This document shows, piece by piece, positions 41,945 to 48,941 of a stretch of DNA of 51,919 nt. The notes under the pieces were generated by a model. That model had not been told where the DNA came from. It worked only from the letters and a program-made list of their open reading frames with translations, and did not search any database. How positions within the stretch are numbered: position 1 is the first letter of the stretch; each line of letters begins with the position of its first letter. The DNA is from JASGCK01 sp031538565 (lineage in GTDB: Bacteria; Pseudomonadota; Gammaproteobacteria; Burkholderiales; Burkholderiaceae_C). The position numbers were made by a program, and so were the translations under genes. The DNA lies in assembly GCA_031538565.1 (NCBI GenBank), contig JAVKLS010000039.1, positions 1 to 51,919 of the forward strand, written 5' to 3'.

Positions 41945-42340
41945 ATGATTTACGGCATCGGAACCGACATCTGCGACATCCGTCGCATCCGTGCAGCACT
42001 TGACAAATACGGCGAGCGCTTTGCCGCCCGCATTTTGAGCGATGACGAACTCGCCATGTGGCGCTCCCGCACCAGCAAAGTACCCGAGCGCGGCGTGCGT
42101 TATTTAGCAACGCGGTTTTCCGCCAAAGAGGCCTTTAGCAAAGCTTTAGGGCTGGGAATGCGTATGCCCATGACTTGGCGTTTGTGCGAAATTGCCAAAG
42201 CGCCCTCGGGCAAGCCCAGCGTGGTTTTGCACGGCGCACTCAAAGCCTGGTGCGAAGCCAAAGGTCTCTCCGCCCAAGTAAGCGTGTCGGACGAAACAGA
42301 CTACGCAGTAAGTTTTGTTGTTGTCGAGATCAAGGAGTAA
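41945..42340 (+). CDS. acpS: Holo-[acyl-carrier-protein] synthase
   Basis: 131 residues, family-typical. It transfers 4'-phosphopantetheine from CoA to ACP. Asp8 in MIYGIGTDICDIRRI and Glu62 in RFSAKEAFSKALG are the magnesium ligands. The ATG directly follows the pdxJ stop, with no gap. AAGGAG just before its own stop codon provides the ribosome-binding site for the downstream methylase gene; in relatives lacking that gene the next gene would be nagZ, by inference from the common pdxJ-acpS-nagZ order. Confidence 0.95.
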   Translation: MIYGIGTDICDIRRIRAALDKYGERFAARILSDDELAMWRSRTSKVPERGVRYLATRFSAKEAFSKALGLGMRMPMTWRLCEIAKAPSGKPSVVLHGALKAWCEAKGLSAQVSVSDETDYAVSFVVVEIKE

Positions 42341-42343
42341 ACC

Positions 42344-44740
42344 GTGCTTATAGACGACCTACAGCTAGCCAAAACCGAAGAGGATGTGAAAGACGCTTAC
42401 ATCAAAGCGCTTGGACTTCGAGCCTATAACAAAGGGCTAGTGGATATCCAAACTGAAGAGATTTGGTTTGAAGCCAAAGAAGCAGCAACACCCCCCGTCA
42501 CGATGTTTGCACAGCTACTTTTTTATGTGCGCGATGCGCGTAAAAAAGGCGAACCTGTCCCCCCATTTTTGGCGGTGATTGATCGCGAAAAAGCTGCCCT
42601 CATGGAAACCGCGAAAGCCTTGCCGCTCTTTGCCGACAAGCAGATTCAATGGCCCAAATTCGCTTCACAGTTTGACAAAGAAAAAACAGCACTTGCGCAA
42701 GTTGCTCCCTACATTCAATCTCATTTTGTCGTCTACAAAATCGACACCCATGCAGCTGAATTTATTCAAACAGCTAAAGATGCAATTAAAGCAGGCAAGC
42801 TACTGCGCACACCGATTACCCCCGACAACTTACGCCAAGTTTTTGACAAGTGGATTGCCTTAATTGGCATGGAGCTAGAAGGCGTAGACGAGGCCGATTA
42901 CGCACTCTTGTTTTTTGCCGACATCATGCACGACGGTAAAAAAGCTGCCATGACGAACCTCCCTGCACGATTGCTGCACGAGGAAAACAAACCCTTGTTT
43001 TTATTACGCGGAAAAACTTTAGAGCTTGCCAGCGACAGGGGGTATCGCAATTTTTGGGCGATCTACCACAGACCGCCCGATGAGGAATATCGGAACTATT
43101 TACTAGAGCGGCGTGACAGCTTGCTTCCCATTGACGAGCGCAGTTTTAAAGGTGCTTATTACACGCCGCTTCATGTGGTGGACAAAGCCTATGACTTGCT
43201 AGCAAAAACTTTAGGCAAGAACTGGCAGCAAAACTACATTGTGTGGGATATGTGCTGCGGCGTGGGCAACCTAGAGGTGAAGCACAGTAACTATCGCAAC
43301 ATCTTTATGAGTACGCTGGACCTTGCGGATATTGATGTGATGAAAGCTAGCCGCATTTGCCCCGATGCCGTGAAATTTCAATACGATTATCTAAACGACG
43401 ACATTGATGCGTTTGGGCGTATTAACTACGACATCACAGACAAAATGCCAGCGGAGCTGCGCCAAGCCATGCAGGATGCAAAGTCAAAACGTAAGGGCGC
43501 AAAAAAAATCTTGGTTTTAATTAACCCGCCTTATGCCGAAGCCACTAATGCCGATAACCCAAGCGTGGGTGCAGGAGCTAAAAATAAATCAGGGGTTGCC
43601 AAAACCGCCTTTGCAGAGCGGTCAATGGCGCAATACGGCAAAGCCAGCAACGAGCTATTCACGCAATTTTTAGCCCGCATTGCACTTGAAATACCAGGCG
43701 CTACGGTTGCCATGTTTAGTACCTTGAAATACGTCAATGCCCCCAACTTTGAGCAGTTTAGGCAGCACTGGAAGGCTAAATACTTAGGTGGCTTTGTTGT
43801 GCATAGCAAAGCGTTTGATGGCTTAGTGGGTGACTTCCCCATTGGCTGCTTGGTATGGGATACATCCAAAAAAGAAAGCATCACAGAAGTTCACACGACA
43901 GCATTAGATAAAAACGCTAACGTTGTGGGTGAAAAATCTTTCTTTAATCTACCAGCCAGTACCTACCTAAATGTGTGGATGCCTAGGCCGCGAGCAAACC
44001 ACACTCCCGTTATTCCGCTTAAAAACGCTTTAACGGTCACCGATAGCATTCCGCGTGTTGATACATGGGCGGATGGTGCTATTGCCTATATGTACTGCGG
44101 CGTGAATGACCTGCAACACGCTGGGCAGCAAACGGTTTTGTTTTCTTCGGTCTATCACGGCGGCAATGGGTTTTACGTCACACCAGAAAATCTGTGGCAA
44201 GCGGCGATTATTTTCACTGTTCGCCAACTCATTCCGCACACATGGCTGAATCACAACGATCAATTTTTGCAACCAACAACAAAAATGTCCGAGGCTTTCA
44301 AACTTGATGCGCTTATTTGGATGTTGTTCTCAGGCAAAAACGCAACCGCAAGCGCCAATGGACTGGAGTGGCAAAAGAAATCTTGGACGATTGTTAGCAA
44401 CTTCATTCCCTACACCGAAGCCGAGGTTGGCGCCAATGGCAGATTCGCATCGAACTTCATGTCCACCTATCTAAAAGATAAGACGCTATCGCCTGAAGCG
44501 AAAAGGGTTTTAGACGAAGGGCGAAAAATTTGGAAAACCTTTCACGCTACGCAGTTTGAACGCAAAATTAGGGACGAGTACAAGCTGAGCCGCGTTGATG
44601 TCGGCTGGTATCAAATCCGCAAATCGCTGGAAGCCAATAGCCATGCTGCCGTGTTTAATTTCGCCCCCTTCAAGGCGGCATTTGATGCGCTATCTAACAA
44701 ACTACGCCCACAAGTTTACGAATTAGGATTTTTAAAATGA
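42344..44740 (+). CDS. Single-chain restriction-modification-like protein (type IIG/IIL architecture)
   Basis: 798 residues from a GTG with AAGGAG 6 bases before it. The N-terminus has a PD-(D/E)XK-like nuclease motif, Asp34 then Glu43-Ala-Lys45 in LVDIQTEEIWFEAKEA. A helical segment (about 60-260) follows. N6-adenine methylase motifs come next: RSFKGAYYTPLHVV (267-280), the SAM site WDMCCGVGN (301-309), acidic TLDLADID, and the catalytic NPPY (394-397). Residues about 540-798 hold no known motif and are probably target recognition. The order resembles MmeI. It is inserted between acpS and nagZ; its stop overlaps nagZ in ATGA. Three sampled rows gave 45-48% GC against about 62% in acpS. Cutting activity is untested. 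Confidence 0.72.
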   Translation: MLIDDLQLAKTEEDVKDAYIKALGLRAYNKGLVDIQTEEIWFEAKEAATPPVTMFAQLLFYVRDARKKGEPVPPFLAVIDREKAALMETAKALPLFADKQIQWPKFASQFDKEKTALAQVAPYIQSHFVVYKIDTHAAEFIQTAKDAIKAGKLLRTPITPDNLRQVFDKWIALIGMELEGVDEADYALLFFADIMHDGKKAAMTNLPARLLHEENKPLFLLRGKTLELASDRGYRNFWAIYHRPPDEEYRNYLLERRDSLLPIDERSFKGAYYTPLHVVDKAYDLLAKTLGKNWQQNYIVWDMCCGVGNLEVKHSNYRNIFMSTLDLADIDVMKASRICPDAVKFQYDYLNDDIDAFGRINYDITDKMPAELRQAMQDAKSKRKGAKKILVLINPPYAEATNADNPSVGAGAKNKSGVAKTAFAERSMAQYGKASNELFTQFLARIALEIPGATVAMFSTLKYVNAPNFEQFRQHWKAKYLGGFVVHSKAFDGLVGDFPIGCLVWDTSKKESITEVHTTALDKNANVVGEKSFFNLPASTYLNVWMPRPRANHTPVIPLKNALTVTDSIPRVDTWADGAIAYMYCGVNDLQHAGQQTVLFSSVYHGGNGFYVTPENLWQAAIIFTVRQLIPHTWLNHNDQFLQPTTKMSEAFKLDALIWMLFSGKNATASANGLEWQKKSWTIVSNFIPYTEAEVGANGRFASNFMSTYLKDKTLSPEAKRVLDEGRKIWKTFHATQFERKIRDEYKLSRVDVGWYQIRKSLEANSHAAVFNFAPFKAAFDALSNKLRPQVYELGFLK

Positions 44741-45831
44741 CCCTGCACGCCAGCACCCACGCCCCCATTATTCTTGACGTTGCAGGCACCGCCTTGTCTG
44801 CCGCCGATAAGCGTCGCCTTGAGCACCCACTTACGGGCAGCGTCATTTTGTTTGCCCGCAACTGGCAAAGCCGCGATCAACTCACCGCTTTGTGCCTTGC
44901 CATTAAAAAAGTTCGCCCCGATTTGCTCATCTGCGTGGATCACGAAGGCGGGCGCGTGCAGCGATTTAAAACAGATGGCTTTACCCATCTGCCGCCGATG
45001 CGCGAGTTGGGTGCGCTGTGGCTGCGCGATCCGTTGGCAGCAACCAACGCAGCCTCTGCGTGTGGCTATGTGCTGGGCGCGGAGCTACGCGCGTGTGGTG
45101 TGGATTTGAGCTTTACCCCCGTGCTGGATTTGGACTGGCAAGATGCAAAAAGCAGTCGCAGCCGCAGTAGCGTGATTGGCGATCGCGCTTTTGCAGCCGA
45201 TGCTCGCGTCGTCACACTACTCGCAAAAAGCTTAATGCACGGATTGCTTGTGGCAGGCATGGCAAATTGCGGCAAACACTTCCCAGGGCACGGCTTTGTG
45301 GCAGCCGATTCGCACACGCACACACCAGTTGACCGCCGCAGTCTCAAGACCATTTTGGCGGATGACGCTGCGCCTTACGACTGGCTGAGCACAACACTCA
45401 CAAGCGTCATGCCCGCCCACATCATCTATCCCAAGATCGACAGCCGACCTGCGGGATTTTCAAGCCGCTGGCTGGGAACGATTTTGCGCGGTCAACTCAA
45501 TTTCCAAGGCGCCATCTTTAGCGACGACCTCAGCATGGCGGGCGCTAGGCAAATAGACGGCAAAACAGTCAGCTACGCCCAAGCTGCCAGCGCGGCGCTG
45601 GCGGCAGGCTGCGACATGGTGCTGCTGTGCAACCAATCTAGCGATGGCGGCGCGGCGGTGGACGACTTACTGGGGGGCTTGCAGACCTTGCAAAGCAAAG
45701 CGTGGCAAACATCTGCGGCGTCCGAAGAGCGCCGCCTCGCGCTGTTGCCACAAACGCCAGGCACTTTGTGGGATGACTTGATGACGCAAGCGCATTACTT
45801 GCACTGCCTAGATTTGATCGCGCAGTTGTAG
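44737..45831 (+). CDS. nagZ: Beta-N-acetylhexosaminidase NagZ
   Basis: 364 residues, family GH3. It removes GlcNAc from anhydro-muropeptides in cytosolic murein recycling. VDHEGGRVQRFK (67-78), KHFPGHGFVAADSHTH (180-195, with the catalytic histidine loop) and IFSDDLSMAGA (260-270, with the catalytic aspartate) are conserved. Its ATG is inside the stop of the methylase-like gene (ATGA), and AGGA 8 bases before the start lies in that gene's 3' end, so its translation now depends on the inserted gene. It abuts the convergent cupredoxin gene with no spacer. Confidence 0.95.
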   Translation: MTLHASTHAPIILDVAGTALSAADKRRLEHPLTGSVILFARNWQSRDQLTALCLAIKKVRPDLLICVDHEGGRVQRFKTDGFTHLPPMRELGALWLRDPLAATNAASACGYVLGAELRACGVDLSFTPVLDLDWQDAKSSRSRSSVIGDRAFAADARVVTLLAKSLMHGLLVAGMANCGKHFPGHGFVAADSHTHTPVDRRSLKTILADDAAPYDWLSTTLTSVMPAHIIYPKIDSRPAGFSSRWLGTILRGQLNFQGAIFSDDLSMAGARQIDGKTVSYAQAASAALAAGCDMVLLCNQSSDGGAAVDDLLGGLQTLQSKAWQTSAASEERRLALLPQTPGTLWDDLMTQAHYLHCLDLIAQL

Positions 45832-46743
45832 TTACATCACGTGAATCACGCCGCGCATACCCGCTTCATAATGGCCTGGCTCAAAACACGCCAGGGCGAC
45901 ATCCCCTGCTTGGTTAAAAGTCCAGGTCAGCGTGCCCTGCTCACCCGCCGCTAGCGAGAGCGCCTGCGCCTGAGCACCGCCGCCGCCATGCCCGTGCGCG
46001 TGGTCGTGGCGATCCGTGTGCTTGTGCGTGTCGGTTTTCATTTGCGCCGCGTGCTCTTGTAATTCTTTGGCGCTGCCCATCACCCATTCGTGACGCACTT
46101 TTCCGCGATTTTTAAGCGTAAAGCGAACCGTCTCGCCCTGTTTGACTTGCAGATGTTCGGGAGAAAAACGCATAGTGTCTTGCATCTCTATCGTGACTTC
46201 ACGCACATTAGCAGGCAACTTTGCAGACGCATTTGCAAAATCCCCAGCAGCAACTGGCGCAGCATGGCTGTGCGTATGTTCATCGTGTTTGCCTCCCGCC
46301 GCCGTATCGTCCAGCACGCGCCAAGCCAACAGCGATCCTGCCAATACGAGGGCAGTTGCCAGCACGCCGTAGCGCCATGCGTTTGTAGAGTTTTGCGCTT
46401 TGTCGCCCATCACGTACATCGCCCAAACGCTTAGTGCAAAACCCAGCGGAACAACCCACGCGCTGCGCTGCGGTGAGTCGGGGAAATGCTGCAATCCACC
46501 CGTAAAAAATCCAATTCCAATAGAAAAGACGATGCCAGAGCCCAGCACGTCACGCCACTTTATTGCCGCAGTGGGATGGTTGCGCATTTCCAACCATGCG
46601 CCAACCAGATAGAACAATACGCCCAAGCCAGCCGTCCACAGCGAACGGGTTTCGCTAAAAAATCCGTGGTTGACCGCACCCGCAATAAAGCTAATGCCGC
46701 CGTACTTGAGCGTGGTTGAAAGATGCGCGAGTGAAAAGTTCAT
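45832..46743 (-). CDS. Membrane-anchored cupredoxin with His-rich segments
   Basis: 303 residues from the ATG at 46743, which follows AAGGATATTTTG. Five hydrophobic segments lie near 13-28, 36-52, 67-83, 96-112 and 125-142. A periplasmic type I copper domain (about 180-303) follows, with ligands His218 (VRHEWVMG), Cys286, His291 and Met296 in ACFEPGHYEAGM. Two His-rich stretches occur: HDEHTHSHA (153-161) and HKHTDRHDHAHGHGGGG (240-256), the latter inserted within the copper fold. Copper storage, delivery or sensing at the membrane is likely; electron transfer is possible. The N-terminal membrane part was not assigned to a family. Confidence 0.8.
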   Translation of the reverse strand: MNFSLAHLSTTLKYGGISFIAGAVNHGFFSETRSLWTAGLGVLFYLVGAWLEMRNHPTAAIKWRDVLGSGIVFSIGIGFFTGGLQHFPDSPQRSAWVVPLGFALSVWAMYVMGDKAQNSTNAWRYGVLATALVLAGSLLAWRVLDDTAAGGKHDEHTHSHAAPVAAGDFANASAKLPANVREVTIEMQDTMRFSPEHLQVKQGETVRFTLKNRGKVRHEWVMGSAKELQEHAAQMKTDTHKHTDRHDHAHGHGGGGAQAQALSLAAGEQGTLTWTFNQAGDVALACFEPGHYEAGMRGVIHVM

Positions 46744-46807
46744 CAAAATATCCTTGGTGGGTTGCTGCACCCAGTATCGCTTACAAGCACGGGTTTGCAG
46801 ATCTTGT

Positions 46808-46835
46808 TTTGGCAAATCTTATGGGCTTTGCCAAA
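46808..46835. promoter_or_regulatory. Two TTTGNCAAA dyads, candidate tandem operator
   Basis: TTTGGCAAA (46808-46816) and TTTGCCAAA (46827-46835) are reverse complements of each other, and each is nearly self-symmetric. Their centres are 19 bases apart, close to two DNA turns. TATAAA at 46841-46846 may be a -10 element for the aldolase gene, with TTATGG 16 bases before it. They lie between the divergent cupredoxin and aldolase starts and could regulate either. Confidence 0.45.
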
Positions 46836-46892
46836 GGCTGTATAAACTAACCCGCCATGCAGTTGCATACATCAGTTTTTGAAAGACTCCAC

Positions 46893-47717
46893 ATGAAAAC
46901 ACCCATCAACCCATTCAAACGCGCACTGCAAAATAAACAACAGCAAATCGGGCTTTGGCAAAGTTTGATTGGCGGCATACCGGGCGAGATTTGCGCCAGC
47001 GCAGGCTTTGACTGGCTGCTACTGGATGCCGAGCACAGCCCCAACGATTTGCAGTCGCTGATGCACCAATTGCAAATCATTGCGGCCTACCCGCAAAGCA
47101 CCGCCATCGTCCGCATCCCGCATGGCTACGGGGAATCTGGCACAGCCATCATCAAACAACATCTTGACCTTGGCGTGCAAACCCTGCTCGTTCCCATGAT
47201 TGATACGCCCGAGCAAGCGCGGCACGTGGTGCGTGCAACGCGCTATCCAACAAGCGCAACACCTGACGGGCAGCGCGGCGTAGCGGGCGGGCGGGCTTCG
47301 CGCTGGGGACGCATTGCGGACTACGCCAAAGTAGCCAACGAGCAAGTATGCGTTTTGGTGCAAGCCGAGTCGATGACGGCAATTGAAAACTTAGACGCCA
47401 TTTGCGCGGTCGATGGCGTAGATGGCGTTTTTATCGGCCCTGCCGATTTGTCCGCATCGATGGGTTATATCGGTCAATTGCAGCATCCCGAAGCGCTTAA
47501 AGTGGCCGATGACGCAATTGCTCGCATCCAAAAATCTGGCAAAGCCGCAGGCATTTTGACGGCGGATGAAAAGCTTGCACAGCACTACATCGACATTGGG
47601 GCGCTGTTTGTTGCCGTAGGGCTAGACAACAACATCCTCATGCGGGGCACGAAGGCGTTGGTCGAGCGGTTTAAAGGTGTAGCACCTATTGCTGCTGCGG
47701 GCGGGAGCGGATACTGA
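46893..47717 (+). CDS. HpcH/HpaI family aldolase
   Basis: 274 residues from the ATG at 46893 (an earlier in-frame ATG at 46857 adds 12 residues). It is a class II, metal-dependent 2-oxo acid aldolase of the HpaI/RhmA group. LIGGIPGEICASAGFDWLLL then DAEHSPNDLQ, TAIVRIPHG, MIDTPEQARHVV, QAESMTAIENLDAI and FIGPADLSASMGY carry the catalytic arginine, the metal-binding glutamate and aspartate, and the phosphate or substrate loop. It should split a hydroxylated 2-oxo acid to pyruvate and an aldehyde. Which one (for example 4-hydroxy-2-oxoheptanedioate) is not determined. Confidence 0.88.
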   Translation: MKTPINPFKRALQNKQQQIGLWQSLIGGIPGEICASAGFDWLLLDAEHSPNDLQSLMHQLQIIAAYPQSTAIVRIPHGYGESGTAIIKQHLDLGVQTLLVPMIDTPEQARHVVRATRYPTSATPDGQRGVAGGRASRWGRIADYAKVANEQVCVLVQAESMTAIENLDAICAVDGVDGVFIGPADLSASMGYIGQLQHPEALKVADDAIARIQKSGKAAGILTADEKLAQHYIDIGALFVAVGLDNNILMRGTKALVERFKGVAPIAAAGGSGY

Positions 47718-47737
47718 ACGCGTCAAACACCTGAACG

Positions 47738-48253
47738 TCAAAGCACCTCAAAAATTCGAATCTGCACGCTACTGGGAGATCGCTCGCCAGTGCCAATAAA
47801 AATGGATTCGGTTAGCCACTGGTGCTGCGAGTTCTCTACTTCAAACTGCGGCACGCATCTAAAGTAAATCCGCGCAGGGTCAACTGGTTGCCCGCGCATA
47901 AGTGCGGCAATGTCTTCTTTGGAGCCGCGCCTGAGCGCACGATTCGTCACAAAGATGTGCGAGCCATCATCCAACTCCAGCATATAACGCGCATCTAAAT
48001 CGGCGCAGGTCGGACTCACTACGATTTGAAAATCCGCCCCTGCGTGCATCACCTTGCCATGCGGCAAAGCAGAAATGTGACTAGTAACCGTGCCGCCCGT
48101 AATCGGGATGATGCGGCGGTGACCACGCGAATTCAAACCCACCACCTGTCCCGCCTCCAAGGGCGATGCCACACTCACATCGAACGTCAAAATATGGCGC
48201 AAAGATGGCAACAGCGTAGCGGGCGGCGTATGGTTGGTGACGGCGTGGCTCAT
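47738..48253 (-). CDS. DUF3237 family protein
   Basis: 171 residues from the ATG at 48253, preceded by GGGAGA; a GTG- or ATG-like upstream extension is less likely. The sequence fits the DUF3237 pattern: LEAGQVVGLNSRGHRRIIPI, then TGGTVTSHI, GADFQIV, LDARYMLELDDGSHIFVTNR, a small beta-barrel fold. Members are often annotated only as conserved hypothetical. There is no signal peptide. It is divergent from sodB across 53 bases and convergent with the aldolase across 20. The molecular role is unknown. Confidence 0.72.
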   Translation of the reverse strand: MSHAVTNHTPPATLLPSLRHILTFDVSVASPLEAGQVVGLNSRGHRRIIPITGGTVTSHISALPHGKVMHAGADFQIVVSPTCADLDARYMLELDDGSHIFVTNRALRRGSKEDIAALMRGQPVDPARIYFRCVPQFEVENSQHQWLTESIFIGTGERSPSSVQIRIFEVL

Positions 48254-48306
48254 AAAAAATTCTCCCGTATTTACAATCAAGGTTTTTTACTTCAATAGAG
48301 GATTTT

Positions 48307-48888
48307 ATGGAACGCACCCTCCCAGCCCTGCCTTATGCCATCAATGCATTAGCTCCCCACTACTCCCAAGAGACTTTGGAGTTTCACCACGGCAAGCATC
48401 ACAACGCCTACGTTGTCAATCTCAACAACCTGCAAAAGGGCACTGAGTTTGAAAATATGCCCCTCGAAGAAATCGTCAAAAAATCGAGCGGCGGCATCTA
48501 CAACAACGCCGCGCAAATTTGGAATCACACCTTCTTTTGGAACTGCATGAAGCCCCAAGGCGGTGGCGAGCCCACAGGGGCGCTGGCTGCGGCTATCAAC
48601 GCCAAGTTCGGCAGCTACGCGGCATTCAAAGAAGCCTTCGTCAAAAGCGCTGTGGGTAACTTTGGCTCTGGCTGGACATGGCTCGTCAAAAAAGCCGATG
48701 GCTCTGTGGACATCGTCAACATGGGCGCAGCAGGCACACCTTTAACCACAAGCGACAAAGCCTTGTTGACGGTGGACGTGTGGGAGCACGCCTATTACAT
48801 TGACTATCGCAATTTGCGGCAAAAATTTGTGGAGACCTTTCTCGCGCAGCTGGTGAACTGGTCTTTTGCCGAAAGCAATTTCGCCTAG
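48307..48888 (+). CDS. sodB: Superoxide dismutase [Fe]
   Basis: 193 residues, same length as E. coli SodB. Metal ligands are His27 (LEFHHGKHHNAY), His74 (WNHTFFWN), Asp157 and His161 (DVWEHAYYIDYRN). Gln70 in NNAAQIWNH, next to His74, is the marker that separates iron from manganese enzymes. It converts superoxide to peroxide in the cytosol. AGAGGATTTT before the ATG is a ribosome-binding site. No Fur or RyhB-type site was identified. The malate synthase gene follows by 53 bases. Confidence 0.96.
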   Translation: MERTLPALPYAINALAPHYSQETLEFHHGKHHNAYVVNLNNLQKGTEFENMPLEEIVKKSSGGIYNNAAQIWNHTFFWNCMKPQGGGEPTGALAAAINAKFGSYAAFKEAFVKSAVGNFGSGWTWLVKKADGSVDIVNMGAAGTPLTTSDKALLTVDVWEHAYYIDYRNLRQKFVETFLAQLVNWSFAESNFA

Positions 48889-48941
48889 GCGCACACATTA
48901 AAACCCGCGCGCACCTCGTTTTTATTCACACTAAATTTTTT

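Noticed and set aside
42344..44740. BREX PglX or DISARM methylase
   Set aside because: The protein is shorter than PglX and none of the partner genes of those systems (PglZ, BrxC, helicase, PLD protein) occur in the window.
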